A DNA stretch of 64,000 nucleotides, from NCBI GenBank assembly GCA_964035545.1, contig CAXIUT010000230.1:1736001-1800000 (forward strand). The letters run 5' to 3'. This stretch comes from Bugula neritina (taxonomy: Eukaryota; Bryozoa; Gymnolaemata; Cheilostomatida; Bugulidae). The notes beneath the pieces were generated by a model, which was given only the letters and a program-made list of their open reading frames with translations, was not told the DNA's origin and made no database searches. Every line of letters starts with the position of its first letter. The first letter of the stretch is position 1. Both the position numbers and the translations under genes were made by a program. Of this stretch, positions 28,595 to 42,136 are shown piece after piece.

Positions 28595-29350
28595 CACAGG
28601 ATAGTTAAGGGCATCCTCACTAAGAATATCATAAATTTCTCTCAAAATGTAGTTTAGGTTCTTGAATAATACTACTCTGCGGGTGACATGCGTGTTGCCT
28701 ACTTGCAATTGTTTAGCCTAAGATTAAACTACAACCAATAAGCAGCAACCTTCATTAGGGCTGTGTTATCTATCAACATTCCATTATAGGCGCTACATAA
28801 ACAAAATACCAAGCAACCTATTCATTGTAGCCTGTCGGCTAGCAAGCCTATAATTAGCATGTACGCGCCAATATCTTCTCATCCCTACGTGCTCATTGAA
28901 GCGTGAAGCACTGCGCGCTGCTAATTTACTTTGAAAAAATATGGCATTTTCAGTGTATAAATCACCAATTTGTGGGCAATCTAGAAGAGTTATTGGAAAA
29001 AGAAAAAAACTTACCCTGGAGAAATATCTCAGGATTCCAGCAGTGCAATTTTTATTCAGATATCATGCTTTGCTGCTGAGATATTTTACTGGTACTGAAA
29101 AGTCAGCTTTTCAGGCAAAATTGGCCAAAATTGGGCAGTTTTTTGTCTATAACTTTGCAAAAAAAATGAAAATTGAAATTTCCAAAAAACTTACCCTGGA
29201 GAAAAAGAAGATCTACAGTATAGTTTTTGAATTTTGACTCTAGCACAATTAGGTGAGATTTTATTTTACTGGTACTGAATTCTTATATGATTACAATGCA
29301 AACCTCAGCAAGGTAGTTGCAGCTAAAAGGTTGCCTTTAACTATCCTGTG
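28595..29350 (+). mobile_element. Non-autonomous TIR element with TA target duplication, 756 bp
   Basis: The ends are CACAGGATAGTTAAGGGCA and, inverted, CACAGGATAGTTAAAGGCA: TIRs of about 22 bp with two mismatches. It is flanked by TA on both sides (28,593-28,594; 29,351-29,352). The paralogous array at 34,501-34,513 reads CTGAAGTATACTG, exactly the flanks with one TA and no element. A TA duplication is the hallmark of the Tc1/mariner group, though no transposase is present and the CACAGG ends alone do not prove membership. The 98-codon frame at 28,941-29,237 has no recognised domain. Two truncated, inverted relatives lie at 40,052 and 42,137. Confidence 0.9.
29010..29280 (+). repeat. Diverged 178-bp direct duplication inside the 756-bp element
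   Basis: CTTACCCTGGAGAAA occurs near 29,010 and again about 178 bp later. TATTTTACTGGTACTGAA also occurs twice (near 29,082 and 29,261) at almost the same spacing. The intervening sequence is much diverged. This suggests an old tandem duplication that formed the inner part of the element. Confidence 0.65.
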
Positions 29351-30322
29351 TATACTGTAATATATTGAAACGTTATGCAACATACTGAAAAATAATGCAA
29401 CGCGTTGAATTACACTGTAACATATTGAAATACACCGCAACATACTGAAATGTAGTGTAATATACAGAAATGAACTGTAACATACTGAAATATACTGTAA
29501 AACACTGAAACATACTCTAACATACCGAAATATACTGCAACATACTAAAATATACTGCAACATACTGCAACATCCTAAAATACACTGTAACATACTGAAA
29601 TACACTGCAACACCTTGAAAAAAACTGCAACATACTAAAACATACGGCAACATACTAAAATACACTATAACATATTCAAATATACTGCAACATACTGAAA
29701 TACACAATAACATATTGAAATATGCTGTAGCATATTGAAATATACTGCCACACACTAAAGTATACTGTAATATACAGAAATGTACTGTAACATACTGAAA
29801 CATACGGCAACATACTGAAATGTACTGCAACATACTGAAAAATACTGCAAGAAACTGCAACATACTGAATTACACTCTAACATACTGAAATATGCTGTAG
29901 CATACTGAAATACACTGCAACACATTGAAATATACTGCAACATACCGAAATGAATGGTAAACTAGCGAAATAAACTGTAATATAATGAAACATACCGCAA
30001 CATACTGCAACATAATAAAATATACTGTAACACACAGAATATACTGCAAGATACTGAAATATACTGCAACATACTGAAAGGGACGCAACATACCGAAATA
30101 CGCTGCAACATACTGTAATATACTGCAAGATACTGCAAAATACTGAGTACACTGTGTCATACTGAAAAACACTGCAACATGCTGCAAGATATTGCAACAT
30201 ACTGAAATACACTGTAACATATTGAAATGCACTGCATCATACTGCAACGTCATACTGAAATACACTGAAACAAATTGATATATACTGCAACACATTGAAA
30301 TATACTGCAACACACTGAAACA

Positions 30323-31850
30323 TAAGGCAACATACTGAAATATACTGCGACTCATTGAAATATACTGCAACATCCTAAAATACACTATAACATACTGAAA
30401 TACACTGCAACAACTTGAAAAATACTGCAACATACCAAAACATACGGCAACATACTAAAATGCACTATAACATATTGAAATATACTGAAACATACTGAAA
30501 TACACTATAACATATTGAAATATGCTGTAGCATACTGAAATATGCTGCCACACACTGAAGTATACTGTAATATACAGAAATATACTGTAACATACTGAAA
30601 CATACCGCAACATAGTGCAACGTACGGAAATACACTGTAACATAAGGAAATACACTGCAACACATTGAAATATACTGCAACATAACGAAATAAATGGTAA
30701 ACTAGTGGAATATACTGTCACACAATGAAATTGACTGCAAGATACTGAAAATATACTGTAACATACTGAAATACGCTGCCACATACTGAAACATACTGCA
30801 AGAAACTGCAACATACTGAAATACTCTGGAACATATTGAAATACACTGCAACACTCTGAAAAATACTGCAACACACTGAAACATACGGCAACATACCGAA
30901 ATAAACTGCGACACGTTGAAAATTACTGCAACATACTGAAATATACTGTAACACACTGAAATATACTGCAAGATACTGAAATATACTGCAACATACTGAA
31001 ACGTACGCAACATACTGAAATACGCTGCAACATACTGTAATATACTGCAAAATACTGCAAAATACTGAGTACACTGTGTCATACTGAAATACACTGCAAC
31101 ATGCTGCAAGATATTGCAACATACTGAAATACACTGTGACACACTGAAATATACTGCAACATACTGCAACATACTGCAACATACTGCAACATACTGAAAT
31201 ACACTGTAACATATTGAAATACACTGCAACATACTGCAACATACTGACATACACTGGAACATACTGAAATATACTGCGACACATTAAAATATACTGTAAC
31301 ATACTGAAATATACTTCAACATACTGCAACATACTAAAATACACTGTAACATACTGCAACATCCCAAAATACACTGTAACATACTGAAATACACTGCAAC
31401 GTTTTGAAAAATACTGCAACATACCTAAACATAGGGCAACATACTAAAATACACTATAACATATTGAAATATACTGAAACATACTGAAATACACTATAAC
31501 ATATTGAAATATGCTGTAGCATACTGAAATATACTGCCACACACTGAAGTATACTGTAATATACAGAAATGTACTGTAACATACTGAAATATACGGCAAC
31601 ATACTCAAATGTACTGCAACATACTGAAATATACTGCAACAAAGTGCAACGTGCTGAAATACACTGTAACATATTGAAATACACTGCAAAACATCGAAAT
31701 ATACTGCAACACACTGAAATATACTGAAACATACAGAAATATACTGCAACATACAGAAATATACTGCAACAGACTGCAACATACTGAAACACACTGTAAC
31801 ATAGTGAAATACACTGCAACACATTGAAATATACTGCAACATCACGAAAT
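30323..31850. repeat. Higher-order block H, copy 1
   Basis: Matches 36,016-37,573 at offset 5,723. At the left end the offset is about 5,693, because this copy lacks 30 bp. It contains the GAGTACACTGTGTCATACTG variant and a run of GCAACATACT monomers at about 31,157-31,195. Confidence 0.88.
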
Positions 31851-32133
31851 AAATGGTAAACTAGTGGAATATACTGTAACACAATGAAATTGACTGCAAG
31901 ATACTGAAATATACTGTAACATACTGAAATACTCTGCCACACACTGAAACATACGGCAACCTACCGAATTATACTGCGACACGTTGAAAAATACTGCAAC
32001 ATACTGAAATATACTGCAAGTGGTGCAACATACTGAAGTACACTGTGACACACTGAAATACACTGCAACATACTGCAACATACTGCAACATACTGAAATA
32101 CACTGGAACTTACTGAAATATACTGCGACACAT

Positions 32134-34560
32134 TAAAATATACTGTAACATACTGAAATATACTTCAACATACTGCAACATACTAAAATACACTGTAACA
32201 TACTGAAATACATTGCAACATATTGAAATATACTGCAACATACTGAAACATACTGCAACATACTGAAATATACTGCAACATACTGAATTACACTAGAACA
32301 TATTGAAATATACTGCAACAGACTGAATTACACTTTAACATACTGAAATAGGCTGTAGCATACTGAATTACACTCTAACATACTGAAATATGCTCTAGCA
32401 TACTGAAATACACTGCAACACAGTGAAGTATACTGTAATACACTGAAATGTACTGCAACATACTGAATTATACTGCAACATACTGCAAGATACTGGAACA
32501 AACTTTAACATACTGAAATACACTGTGACCCACGGAAATACACTGCAACATACTGCAACATACTGCAACATACTGAATTACACTGTAACATATTGAAATA
32601 CACTGCAACATACTGCAACATACTGAAATACACTGGAACTTACTGAAATATACTGCGACACATTAGAATATACTGTAACATACTGAAATATACTACAACA
32701 TACTGTAACATACTAAAATACACTGTAACATACTGAAATACATTGCTACACATTGAAATATACTGCAACATACTGAAACATACTGCAACATACTGAAATA
32801 TACTGCAACATACTGAATTACACTATAACATATTGAAATATACTGCAACATACTGAATTACACTCTAACATACCGAAATATGCTGTAGCATACTGAAATA
32901 CACTGCCACACACTGAAGTATACTGTAATATACAGAAATGTACTGTAACGTACTGAAACACACGGCAACATACTGAAATGTACTGCAACATACTGAAATA
33001 TACTGCAACGTAGTGCAACGTACTGAAATACACTGTAACATAATGAAATACATTGCAACATACTGAAATATACTGCAACATACTGCAACATACTAAAATA
33101 CACTGCAACATACTGAAATACATTGCAACACATTAAAACATACTGCAACATACTGAAACGTACTGCAACATACTGAAATATACTGCAACATACTGAAATA
33201 CTCTATAACATATTGAAATATACTGCAACATACTGAATTACACTGTAACATACTGAATTATGCTGTAGCATACTGAAATACACTGCAACACATTGAAATA
33301 TACTGCAACATACCGAAATGAATGGTAAACTAGTGAAATATACTGTAACATAATGAAACATACCGGAACATACTGCAACATAATAAAATATACTGTAACA
33401 CACTGAAATATACTGCAACATACTGAAATACACTGAAATACACTGTAACATATTGAAATACACTGCGACACATTACAACATACTGCAACACACTGAAACA
33501 TACGGCAAACTACCGAATCATACTGCGACACGTTGAAAAACACTGCAACATACTGAAATATACTGCAAGTGGTGCAACATAGTGAAATACACTGTGACAC
33601 ACTAAAAAACACTGGAACATACTGCAACATATTGCAACATACTGAAATACACCGTAACATATTGAAGTACACTGCAACATACTGCAACATACTGAAATAC
33701 ACTGGAACTTACTGAAATATACTGCGACACATTAAAATATACTGTACATACTGAAATATGCTTCAACATACTGAAATATACTGCAACATACTGAATTACA
33801 CTATAACATATTGAAATATACTGCAACATACTGAATTACACTCTAACATACCGAAATATGCTGTAGCATACTGAAATACACTGCCACACACTGAAGTATA
33901 CTGTAATATACAGAAATGTACTGTAACGTACTGAAACACACGGCAACATACTGAAATGTACTGCAACATACTGAAATATACTGCAACGTAGTGCAACGTA
34001 CTGAAATACACTGTAACATAATGAAATACATTGCAACATACTGAAATATACTGCAACATACTGCAACATACTAAAATACACTGCAACATACTGAAATACA
34101 TTGCAACACATTAAAACATACTGCAACATACTGAAACGTACTGCAGCAAACTGAAATATACTGCAACATACTGAAATACTCTATAACATATTGAAATATA
34201 CTGCAACATACTGAATTACACTCTAACATACTGAAATATGCTGTAGCATACTGAAATACACTGCAACACATTAAAACATACTGCAACATATGGAAACATA
34301 CTGCAACATACTGAATTACACTCTAACATACTGAAATATGCTCTAGCATACTGAAATACACTGCAACACACTGAAGTATACTGTAATACACTGAAATGTA
34401 CTGCAACATACTGAATTATACTGCAACATACTGCAACGTACTGGAACACACTGTAACATAATGAAATATGCTGTAGCACACTGAAATATACTGCAACACC
34501 CTGAAGTATACTGTAATATACTGAAACGTTATGCAACATACTGAAAAATAACGCAACGCG
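32134..34560. repeat. Higher-order block G, copy 2, with the empty site of the 756-bp element
   Basis: Second copy of 26,450-28,594. It runs on without interruption into sequence that matches the right flank of the element (34,509 onwards corresponds to 29,353 onwards). About 32,790-33,290 is directly repeated at 33,768-34,268 (offset 978), with very few differences. The unoccupied target TA is at 34,507-34,508. Confidence 0.88.
34501..34513 (+). other. Unoccupied target site of the 756-bp element
   Basis: Reads CTGAAGTATACTG in the paralogous block. Left flank 28,380-28,594 corresponds to 34,290-34,508, and right flank 29,353 onwards corresponds to 34,509 onwards. The sole TA at 34,507-34,508 is the base pair step duplicated in the occupied copy. 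Confidence 0.9.
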
Positions 34561-36015
34561 TTGAATTACACTGTAACATATTGAAATACACCGCAACATA
34601 CTGAAATGTAGTATAATATACAGAAATGAACTGTAACATACTGAAATATACTGTAACACACTGAAACATACTCTAACATACCGAAATATACTGCAACATA
34701 CTAAAATATACTGCAACATACTGCAACATCCTAAAATACACTGTAACATACTGAAATACACTGCAACACCTTGAAAAAAACTGCAACATACTAAAACATA
34801 CGGCAACATACTAAAATACACAATAACATATTGAAATATGCTGTAGCATACTGAAATATACTGCCACACACTGAAGTATACTGTAATATACAGAAATGTA
34901 CTGTAACATACTGAAACATACGGCAACATACTGAAATGTACTGCAACATACTGAAAAATACTGCAAGAAACTGCAACATACTGAAATACTCTGGAACATA
35001 TTGAAATACACTGCAACACTCTGAGATATACTGCAACACACTGAAACATACGGCAACATACCGAAATAAACTGCGACACGTTGAAAATTACTGCAACATA
35101 CTGAAATATGCTGTAACACACTGAAATATACTGCAATATACTGAAATATACTGCAACATACTGAAACGTACGCAACATACTGAAATACGCTGCAACATAC
35201 TGTGATATACTGCAAGATACTGCAAAATACTGAGTACACTGTGTCATACTGACATACACTGCAACATACTGCAACATACCACAACGTACTGATATATACC
35301 GCGACGCATTAAAATATACTGCAACATACTAAATTACACTGCAACATACTGAAATACATTGCAACACATTAAAACATACTGCAACATACTCAAACGTACT
35401 GCAACATACTGAAATATACTGCAACATACTGAAATACTCTATAACATATTGAAATATACTGCAACATACTGAAATACACTCTAACATACTAAAATATGCT
35501 GTAGCATACTGAAATACGCTGCAACACATTGAAATATACTGCAACATACCGAAATGAATGGTAAACTAGCGAAATAAACTGTAACATAATGAAACATACC
35601 GGAACATACTGCAACATAATAAAATATACTGTAACACACTGAAATATACTGCAAGATACTGAAATATACTGCAACATACAGAAATACATTGCAGCACATT
35701 AAAACATACTGCAACATATTGAAACGTACTGCAACATACTGGAATATACTGCAACATACTGAAATACTCTATAACATATTGAAATATACTGCAACATACT
35801 GAATTACACTCTAACATACTGAAATATGCTGTAGCATACTGAAATACACTCCAACACATTGAAATATACTGCAACATACCGAAATGAATGGTAAACTAGC
35901 AAAATAAACTGTAATATAATGAAACATACCGGAACATACTGCAACATAATAAAATATACTGTAACACACTGAAATATACTGCAAGATACTGAAATATACT
36001 GCAACATACTGAAAC

Positions 36016-37573
36016 ATAAGGCAACATACTGAAATATACTGCGACTCATTGAAATATACTGCAACATACTAAAATATACTGCAACATACTGCAACATCCT
36101 AAAATACACTATAACATACTGAAATACACTGCAACAACTTGAAAAATACTGCAACATACCTAAACATACGGCAACATACTAAAATGCACTATAACATATT
36201 GAAATATACTGAAACATACTGAAATACACTATAACATATTGAAATATGCTGTAGCATACTGAAATATGCTGCCACACACTGAAGTATACTGTAATATACA
36301 GAAATATACTGTAACATACTGAAACATACTGCAACATAGTGCAACGTACGGAAATACACTGTAACATAAGGAAATACACTGCAACACATTGAAATATACT
36401 GCAACATAACGAATAAATGGTAAACTAGTGGAATATACTGTAACACAATGAAATTGACTGCAAGATACTGAAGATATACTGTAACATACTGAAATACGCT
36501 GCCACATACTGAAACATACTGCAATAAACTGCAACATACTGAAATACTCTGGAACATATTGAAATACACTGCAACACTCTGAAAAATACTGCAACACACT
36601 GAAACATACGACAACATACCGAAATAAACTGCGACACGTTGAAAATTACTGCAACATACTGAAATATACTGTAACACACTGAAATATGCTACAAGATACT
36701 GAAATATACTGCAACATACTGAAACGTACGCAACATACTGAAATACGCTGCAACATACTGTAATATACTGCAAGATACTGCAAAATACTGAGTACACTGT
36801 GTCATACTGAAATACACTGCAACATACTGCAAGATATTGCAACATACTGAAATACACTGTGACACACTGAAATATACTGCAACATACTGCAACATACTGC
36901 AACATACTGCAACATACTGAAATACACTGTAACATATTGAAATACACTGCAACATACTGCAACATACTGACATACACTGGAACATACTGAAATATACTGC
37001 GACACATTAAAATATACTGTAACATACTGAAATATACTTCAACATACTGCAACATACTAAAATACACTGTAACATACTGCAACATCTTAAAATACACTGT
37101 AACATACTGAAATACACTGCAACATTTTGAAAAATACTGCAACATACCTAAACATAGGGCAACATACTAAAATACACTATAACATGTTGAAATATACTGA
37201 AACATACTGAAATACACTATAACATATTGAAATATGCTGTAGCATACTGAAATATACTGCCACACACTGAAGTATACTGTAATATACAGAAATGTACTGT
37301 AACATACTGAAATATACGGCAACATACTCAAATGTACTGCAACATACTGAAATATACTGCAACAAAGTGCAACGTACTGAAATACACTGTAACATATTGA
37401 AATACACTGCAAAACATCGAAATATACTGCAACACACTGAAATATACTGAAACATACAGAAATATACTGCAACATACAGAAATATACTGCAACAGACTGC
37501 AACATACTGAAAAACAGTGTAACATACTGAAAAAGACTGCAACACATTGGAATATACTGCAACATACTGAAAT
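36016..37573. repeat. Higher-order block H, copy 2
   Basis: Second copy of 30,323-31,850 at offset 5,723, with a matching monomer run near 36,880-36,920. After about 37,573 the array changes to the type seen at 45.8-46.7 kb. Confidence 0.88.
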
Positions 37574-39049
37574 ATGCTGTAGCATACTGAAAGACACTAC
37601 AACCCACTGAACTATAGTGTAATATACAGAAATGTACTACAACATGCCTAAATATACTGCAACATACTGAAATACACTACAACATACTGCAACATACTGA
37701 AATACACTGTGACACACTGAAATACACTGCAACATACTGCAATATACTGCAACATACTGAAATATACTGCAACATACTGCAACATACTAAAATACACTGC
37801 AACATACTGCAACATAATGAAATACACTGGAACATATTGAAATACACTGCGACACAGTAAAATATACTGCAACACACTGAAACATACGGCAACATACCGA
37901 AATATACTGCGACATGTTGAACAATACTGCGACATACTGAAATATACTGCAAGTGGTGCAACATACTGAAATACACTGTGACACACTGAAATACACTGCA
38001 ACATACTGCAACATACTGCAACATACTGAAATACACTGTAACATATTGAAATACACTGCAACATACTGCAACATACTGAAATACACTGGAACTTACTGAA
38101 ATATACTGCGACACATTAAAATATACTGTAACATACTGAAATATACTTCAACATACTGCAACATACTCAAATACACTGTAATATACTGAAATACATTGCA
38201 ACACATTGAAATATACTGCAACATACTGAAACATACTGCAACATACTGAAATATACTGCAACATACTTAATTACACTATAACATATTGAAATATACTGCA
38301 ACATAGTGAATTACACTCTAACATACTGAAATATGCTGTAGCATACTGAGTTACGCTGCAACACACTGAAGTATACTGTAATATACTGAAATGTACTGCG
38401 ACATACTGAGTTATACTGCAACATAGTGCAACATACTGAATTACACTGTAACATAATGAAATATGCTGTAGCACACTGAAATACACTGCAACACACTGAA
38501 GTAAACTGTAATGTACTGAAATGTACTGCAAAATACTGAAAGGTACTGCAACATACTGCAACAAACTAAAATACACTGCAACATACTGAAATACATTGCA
38601 ACACATTAAAATATACTGCAACATACTGAAACATACTGCAACATACTGAAATATACTGCAACATACTGAAATACACTATAACATATTGAAATGTACTGCA
38701 CCATACTGAATTACACTCTAACATAATGAAATATGCTGTAGCATACTGAAATACACTGCAACATACTGCAAAAAATTGAAATACACTGGAACATATTGAA
38801 ATATACTGCAACATACCTAAATGAATGGTAAACTAATGAAATGTACTGTAACATAATGAAACATACTCTAGCAGAATGAAAAATACTGCACGAAACTGAA
38901 ATATACTGGAACATACTGAAATGTACGCAACATACTGAAGTACGCTGCAACATACTGATTTATACTGCAAGATACTGCAACATACTGAAATACACTGTAA
39001 CATACTGAAACACACTGCAAAATACTGCAACATACTGAAATACACTGGA

Positions 39050-41130
39050 ACATATTGAAATACACTGCAACACTTTGAAATATGCTTCAACACACTGAAA
39101 CATACGGCAACATACCGAAATATACTGCGACACGTTGAAAAACACTGCAACATACTGAAACATACTGCAAGTGGTTCAACATACTGAAACACACTGTGAG
39201 ACACTGAAATATACTGCAACATACTGCAACATACTGCAACATACTGAAATATCCTGCGACATACTGAAATACACTATAACATATTAAAATATACTGCAAC
39301 ATACTGAATTGCACTCTAACGTATTGAAATATGCTGTAGCATACTGAAATACACTGCAACACACTGAAGTATACTGTAATACACTGAAATGTACTGCAAT
39401 ATACTGAAATATACTGCAACATCTTGCAACATACTGAAATACACTGTAACATAATGAAGTACACTGCAACATACTGAAATGCACTGGAACATATTGGAAT
39501 GCACTGCAACACATCGAAATATACTGCAACACACTGAAACGTACATCAACATACTGAAATATACTGCGACACATTAAAATATACTGCAACACACTTAAAT
39601 ATACTGCAACATACAGAACTATACAGCAACATACAGAAATATACTGCAACAGACTGCAACATACTGAAAAACAGTGTCACATACTGAAATACACTGCAAC
39701 AAATTAGAATATACTGCAACATACTGAAATATGCTCTAACATACTGAAAGACACTACAACTTACTGAATAGTAGTGTAATATACGGAAAAGTACTGCGAC
39801 ATGCCTAGATATACTGCAACATACTGAAATACACTACAACATACTGCAACATACTGAAATACACTGTGACACACTGAAATACACTGCAACATACTGCAAT
39901 ATACTGCAACATACTGAAATACACTGCAACACATTAGAATATACTGCAACATACTGAAATATACTGCAACATACTGACATACACTACAACATACTGCAAC
40001 ATACTGGAATACACTGGAACACATTGAAATATACTGCAACATACTGAAATACACAGGATAGTTGAGGGCAACCTTTTAGCTGCAACTGCCTTGCTGAGGT
40101 TTGCATTGTAATCATATAAGAATTCAGTACCAGTAAAATAAAATCTCACCGAATTGTGCTAGAGTCAAAATTTAAAAACTATGTTGTAGATCCTGTTTTT
40201 TCCCAGTGCAACTTTTTGGAATTTCCAATTTTCATTTTTTTTGCAAAGTTATAGACAAAAAACTGCCCAATTTTGGTCAAATTTGCCTGAAAGGCTGACT
40301 TTTCAGTACCAGTAAAATATTTCAGCCGCAAAAGATGATATCTGAATAAAACTTGCACTGCTGGAATATACTGCAACATACTGAAATATACTGCAAGATA
40401 CCGCAACATACTGAAATCCACTGTAACATACTGAAATACACTGCAACATACTGCAATATACTGAATTACATTGGAACATATTGAAATACACTGCAACACT
40501 TTGAAATATACTGCAACACAATGAAACATACGGCAACATACTGAAATATTCTGCAACATACTGCAACATACTAAAATACACTGTAACATACTGAAATACA
40601 TTGCAAAACAATAAAATATACTGCAACATACTAAAACATACTGCAACATACTGAAAATAACTGCAACATACTGAATTACACTCTAACATACTGAAATATG
40701 GTGTAGCATACTGAAATACACTGCAACACACTGCAGTATACTGTAATATACAGAAATGTACTGCAACATACTGAATTATACTGCAACATACTGCAACATA
40801 CTGAAATACACTGTAACATAACGAAATACACTGCAACACATTGAAATATACTGCAACATACTGAAATGATTGGTAAACTAGTGAAATGTACTGTAACATA
40901 ATGAAACATACCGGAACATTCTGCAACATAATGAAATATACTGTAGCACACTGAAATATACTGCACGATACTGAAATATACTGTAACATACTGAAATGTA
41001 CGCAACATACTGAAATACGCTGCAACATACTGATTTATACTGCAAGATACTGCAACATACTGAATTCCACTGTAACATACTGAAATACACTGCAACATAC
41101 TGCAACATACTGCATTACACTGGAACATAT
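39050..41130. repeat. Higher-order block I, unit 1 (carries truncated element)
   Basis: Tandem block of about 2.1 kb containing the truncated element at 40,052. Homologous positions in the next unit lie 2,235 bp further on left of about 39,840 and 2,085 bp further on at the element. The second unit therefore lacks about 150 bp between them. Confidence 0.85.
40052..40365 (-). mobile_element. Truncated copy of the 756-bp element, inverted
   Basis: Reverse complement of about 29,036-29,350, starting with the intact end CACAGGATAG directly after TA (40,050-40,051). The other end breaks off at GCACTGCTGGAAT, where GGAAT is shared with the satellite, so the junction shows microhomology and the second TIR is missing. 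It cannot move on its own ends. It contains one copy each of the internal TACTGGTACTGAA-type motifs. Confidence 0.92.
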
Positions 41131-42136
41131 TGAAATACACTGCAACACTTTGAAATATGCTTTAACACACTGAAACATACGGCAACATACCGAAATATAC
41201 TGCGACACGTTGAAAAACACTGCAACATACTGAAACATACTGCAAGTGGTGCAACATACTGAAACACACTGTGAGAGACTGAAATATACTGCAACATACT
41301 GCAACATACTGCAACATACTGCAACATACTGAAATATACTGCGACACATTAAAATATACTGCGACATACTGAAATATACTGCAACATACTGCAACATACT
41401 ACAATACACTGCAACATACTGAAATACATCGCAACACATTAAAATAGACTGCAACATACTGAAACATACGGCAACATACTGAAATATACTGCAACATACT
41501 GAAATTCACTATAACATATTAGAATATACTGCAACATACTGAATTGCACTCTAACGTATTGAAATATGCTCTAGCATACTGAAATACACTGCAACACACT
41601 GAAGTATACTGTAATACACTGAAATGTACTGCAATATACTGAAATATACTGCAACATCTTGCAACATACTGAAATACACTGTAACATAATGAAGTACACT
41701 GCAACATACTGAAATGCACTGGAACATATTGGAATGCACTGCAACACATAGAAATATACTGCAACACACTGAAACGTACATCAACATACTGAAGTATACT
41801 GCGACACATTAAAATATACCGCAACACACTTAAATATACTGCAACATACAGAAATATACAGCAAGATACAGAAATATACTGCAACAGACTGCAACATACT
41901 GAAAAACAGTGTCACATACTGAAATACACTGCAACACATTAGAATATACTGCAACATACTGAAATATGCTGTAACATACTGAAAGACACTACAACTTACT
42001 GAAGAGTAGTGTAATATACGGAAAAATACTGCGACATGCCGAAATATACTGCAACATACTGACATACACTACAACATACTGCAACATACTGAAATACACT
42101 GGAACACATTGAAATATACTGCAACATACTGAAATA
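40366..42136. repeat. 10/20-bp satellite between the two truncated elements
   Basis: Satellite DNA separating two truncated copies of the 756-bp element. It forms most of one unit of a tandem block of about 2.1 to 2.2 kb (see 39,050-41,130 and 41,131-43,074). CGTACGC-type markers occur as GAAATGTACGCAAC near 40,993. It contains runs of the bare GCAAC half-unit, for example around 41,290-41,330. No gene is present. Confidence 0.97.

Larger units (their letters stand above)
29351..40051. repeat. 10/20-bp satellite array, third segment
   Basis: Satellite with the same 10/20-bp step but a different set of variants. CGTACGC and CGTAAGC replace CGTTCGC as the CpG-bearing unit (about 31,000, 35,165 and 36,723). 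The unit with ACTAGCGAAATAAAC appears where the left array mostly has ACTAGTGAAATATAC. The ACGCGT palindrome persists only at 29,398 and 34,554. A GAGTACACTGTGTCATACTG variant is repeated in this and later segments and is not seen in the left 28 kb. The segment contains block duplications at offsets of about 978 and 5,723 bp and also matches 26.4-28.6 kb at offset 5,684. It is non-coding. Confidence 0.97.

Noticed and set aside
28941-29237. 98-codon plus-strand frame in the 756-bp element
   Set aside because: Its two KKLTLEK segments come from the internal DNA duplication. The truncated relatives do not keep the CTTACCCTGGAG sequence behind the second one, and no transposase motif is visible.
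29370-29410. Secondary insertion at the right flank of the 756-bp element
   Set aside because: The flank matches 34,520-34,563 except for a few substitutions, so it is ordinary satellite.
34216-35277. Longest minus-strand open frame (353 codons) and all other repeat-encoded frames as genes
   Set aside because: They are read-through of a 20-bp satellite in all three frames, with no unique domain, no consistent start context, and stops created by the common CTAAAA and TTAAAA variants.
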